Positions 62,452 through 64,000 of a DNA stretch of 64,000 nucleotides are shown here, one piece after another. Source of the DNA: CAJQQK01 sp963696075 (lineage in GTDB: Bacteria; Pseudomonadota; Alphaproteobacteria; Rhizobiales; Hyphomicrobiaceae). The notes beneath the pieces were generated by a model. That model did not search any database and was not told the origin of the DNA. It saw nothing but the letters and a program-made list of their open reading frames with translations. Location of the stretch: assembly GCA_963696075.1 (NCBI GenBank), contig CAVOJD010000029.1, positions 434,001-498,000 of the forward strand, written 5' to 3'. Each line of letters begins with the position of its first letter. The first letter of the stretch is position 1. The position numbers and the translations under genes were made by a program.

Positions 62452-63021
62452 GTGAAACAATTGTCACATATCGTTCAAAATCGCATATTCGTCAGTGTCG
62501 GGACAAATGTTCCGGGTGACTGGGGACCTTCGCCAGCAACGATTGTCCGCTGCCTGAGTGAGCTCGAAGCCCACGGATTTGCCTGTGTTAAGGCGTCCTG
62601 CGCCTACCGCACGGCACCCGTTGGTTTCTTGAATCAGCCCGATTTTACGAACATGGTTCTTGAAATGGATTGCGACTTTTTGCCGCGAGATATACTCAAG
62701 ATTTTCAAACTGTTAGAGAAATCGGCTGGACGCCGTGGCCGCGTGCGAAATGGTCCGCGTCCGCTCGATCTTGATCTGCTTGCCTACCGGCGCTGGATCG
62801 TCAACTGGCCGATGCCGCGTCCCCGCCCGCAGCTGGTCCTGCCGCACCCCTTCCTGGCTGAGCGCGCCTTCGTGCTGGTGCCGTTTGCCGAGATTGCACC
62901 CGCCTGGCGCCACCCGGTGAGTGGGAAAACCGCCTTTCAGATGCTGGGGCAACTAGGGGGTGCCCGCCATCTCGCGCGCACGGGACGAATCGAACGCCTT
63001 GATTGGAAGCCCGATCTGTGA
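62452..63021 (+). CDS. folK: 6-hydroxymethyl-7,8-dihydropterin pyrophosphokinase (HPPK)
   Basis: A 189-residue enzyme of folate synthesis with a GTG start. The N-terminal motif reads VSVGTNVPGDWGP (usually LGSN). Also present are PVGFLNQPDFTNMVLEM, the signature RNGPRPLDLDLL and LPHPFLAERAFVLVPFAEIAP. rpoZ follows 133 bp downstream on the same strand. Confidence 0.93.
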   Translation: MKQLSHIVQNRIFVSVGTNVPGDWGPSPATIVRCLSELEAHGFACVKASCAYRTAPVGFLNQPDFTNMVLEMDCDFLPRDILKIFKLLEKSAGRRGRVRNGPRPLDLDLLAYRRWIVNWPMPRPRPQLVLPHPFLAERAFVLVPFAEIAPAWRHPVSGKTAFQMLGQLGGARHLARTGRIERLDWKPDL

Positions 63022-63154
63022 GAACAAGAGGTTTGGAAAAAAGCCCCCGAATCCCTGGATGACCCGAAATCCCGGTTGAACCGTGTCAGCGTTCTGGCCC
63101 CGGGGCCCTTGCGCGCCGACCGTTTCCTAACACCCGAAGATTGGAGCCCGACCT

Positions 63155-63583
63155 ATGGCCCGTGTGACCGTCGAAGATTGCGTCGACAAAGTCCCGAACC
63201 GTTTCGAACTCGTCCTGCTTGCAGCACACCGCGCGCGGGCGATTTCCAACGGCAGCCCGATCACCATCGAACGTGAAAACGACAAGAACCCCGTCATCTC
63301 CCTGCGCGAGATCGCCGAGGAGACCGTGCCGGCGGACGATATGCGCGAAGGCCTGATCCACTCGATCCAGAAGAACGTCGAAGTCGACGAGCCGGAAGAG
63401 GGTGCAGCACCGGTCCTGATCAGCGAGCGCCGTGGGCCGATGCTTGGCCGCGACAGCCAGTCGTCCGACACCGTGGTCGACGTCCTGACCGAAGAACAGC
63501 TCCTGCGCGGCATGGAAAGCCTGACGCCGACCGAGCCCTCGGCCGCGATCGGCGGCGGCTCCGGCGGCCGCGGCAGCCGGTAA
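63155..63583 (+). CDS. rpoZ: RNA polymerase omega subunit
   Basis: A 142-residue subunit that assists beta' folding. The alphaproteobacterial pattern MARVTVEDCVDKVPNRFELV is followed by LAAHRARAISNG and DKNPVISLREIAEE. The C-terminal half is longer and Gly/Ser-rich. rsh follows, as in relatives, after a strong terminator. Confidence 0.97.
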   Translation: MARVTVEDCVDKVPNRFELVLLAAHRARAISNGSPITIERENDKNPVISLREIAEETVPADDMREGLIHSIQKNVEVDEPEEGAAPVLISERRGPMLGRDSQSSDTVVDVLTEEQLLRGMESLTPTEPSAAIGGGSGGRGSR

Positions 63584-63608
63584 GCCCGCACCAGCGCGAA
63601 CGTTTCTT

Positions 63609-63632
63609 GAAGGGCCCTCCGGGGCCCTTTTT
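63609..63632 (+). terminator. Intrinsic terminator after rpoZ
   Basis: AAGGGCCC-TCCG-GGGCCCTT followed by TTT, about 26 bp past the stop codon. Confidence 0.85.
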
Positions 63633-63822
63633 CGTGGTCGCTCGGGGTGATCGCTCGTGGCTGACGGGCCGGCCGCAATACGCTGGGCAAGCGCTCGGTG
63701 ATGGCGCCTCTCATGACACTACATAAAGCGCTCACGCTTGTGCTAGACTGCCTCTCCCAACAGTGATGACGAGGCCGCCTCCGGCGATCGGAGCGCCTCA
63801 CTTCTGGATCAGGTACACGGAG

Positions 63823-64000
63823 ATGATGCGCCAGTACGAACTGGTTGAACGCGTCCTGGCATACGACCACGATGCCGATGAGGCACTCCTCAATCGCGCC
63901 TACGTCTATGCGATGAAGGCGCACGCCAACCAGCACCGCGCCTCGGGCGACCCCTATTTCTCCCATCCCCTGGAAGTGGCCGGCATCCTCACGGACCTGC
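63823..64000 (+). CDS. rsh: RelA/SpoT (Rsh) (p)ppGpp synthetase/hydrolase, 5' part only
   Basis: 59 codons before the window ends. The translation MMRQYELVERVLAYDHDADE continues into YVYAMKAHANQHRASGDPYFSHPLEVAG, the start of the HD hydrolase domain with its conserved HxxQ...DPYFSHP pattern. Two adjacent Met codons (63823, 63826) are possible starts, with ACGGAG just upstream. The rpoZ-rsh order is conserved. Synthetase and regulatory domains lie outside the window. Confidence 0.95.
   Translation, partial: MMRQYELVERVLAYDHDADEALLNRAYVYAMKAHANQHRASGDPYFSHPLEVAGILTDL

Overview
The window is a GC-rich chromosomal segment of an alphaproteobacterium, most likely in or near Hyphomicrobiales. The gene neighbourhoods point there: divK-pleD with a DUF3572 gene beside them; a minus-strand run pyrB-pyrC'-plsY-dprA-topA-rnr-DUF983-Nudix-rpmG; ruvX, UPF0173, gatC and gatA together; and dapA, smpB, an NYN protein, folK, rpoZ and rsh together. 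An EipB (DUF1849) gene, betaine-lipid genes btaA-btaB and CtrA-like motifs fit the same group. No tRNA, rRNA, CRISPR array, transposase or prophage was recognised.

Layout. 0-4 kb: 3' part of a transketolase/AceE-like ThDP enzyme, a YfcG-like GST and a DapA-superfamily aldolase. 4-5 kb: an intergenic stretch holding two strong minus-strand terminators, one closing clpA and one with no assigned gene (candidate sRNA). 4.6-7.5 kb: clpS-clpA. 8-10.5 kb: a SPOR-tailed D,D-carboxypeptidase and eipB (cell envelope). 10.6-14 kb: divK-pleD (cell cycle and c-di-GMP), DUF3572 and a ROK kinase, then about 0.9 kb without a gene. 14.8-26.6 kb: the conserved minus-strand housekeeping block. 27-32 kb: accessory transport genes (Ca/Na antiporter, TAXI-TRAP uptake). 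32-39.6 kb: ruvX, UPF0173, a YbaK-like deacylase, gatC, gatA, chorismate mutase, a rhodanese and gatB. 39.6-46.7 kb: P450, btaAB, transglutaminase-like, DedA, lipoprotein and quinone reductase. 47-49.7 kb: Sel1, a Cys-rich secreted protein, a quinol monooxygenase, a cluster of palindromic repeats and an SDR. 49.9-55.5 kb: an envelope cluster of a BON/OmpA protein, a 35-residue membrane protein and a membrane-anchored triple helix-hairpin-helix protein. 55.6-64 kb: alpha/beta hydrolase, soluble lytic transglycosylase, dapA, smpB, family-5 UDG, NYN protein, folK, rpoZ and the 5' end of rsh.

Main observations. (1) Four genes (gatA, gatB, a P450 and the HHH protein) are interrupted. All of the breaks can be explained by eight single-base insertions, mostly in short C or G runs. 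Removing them restores full-length families, so sequence error is the first hypothesis. (2) The 49.9-55.5 kb envelope cluster has an unusual architecture and is the best candidate for an uncharacterised system. (3) The PyrC-like protein upstream of plsY lacks the HxH metal ligands and is probably a non-catalytic partner of PyrB. (4) Short perfect hairpins with two- or three-base loops recur in several intergenic regions, and at 48.5-48.9 kb they form a duplicated array that includes a copy of the neighbouring SDR 3' end.
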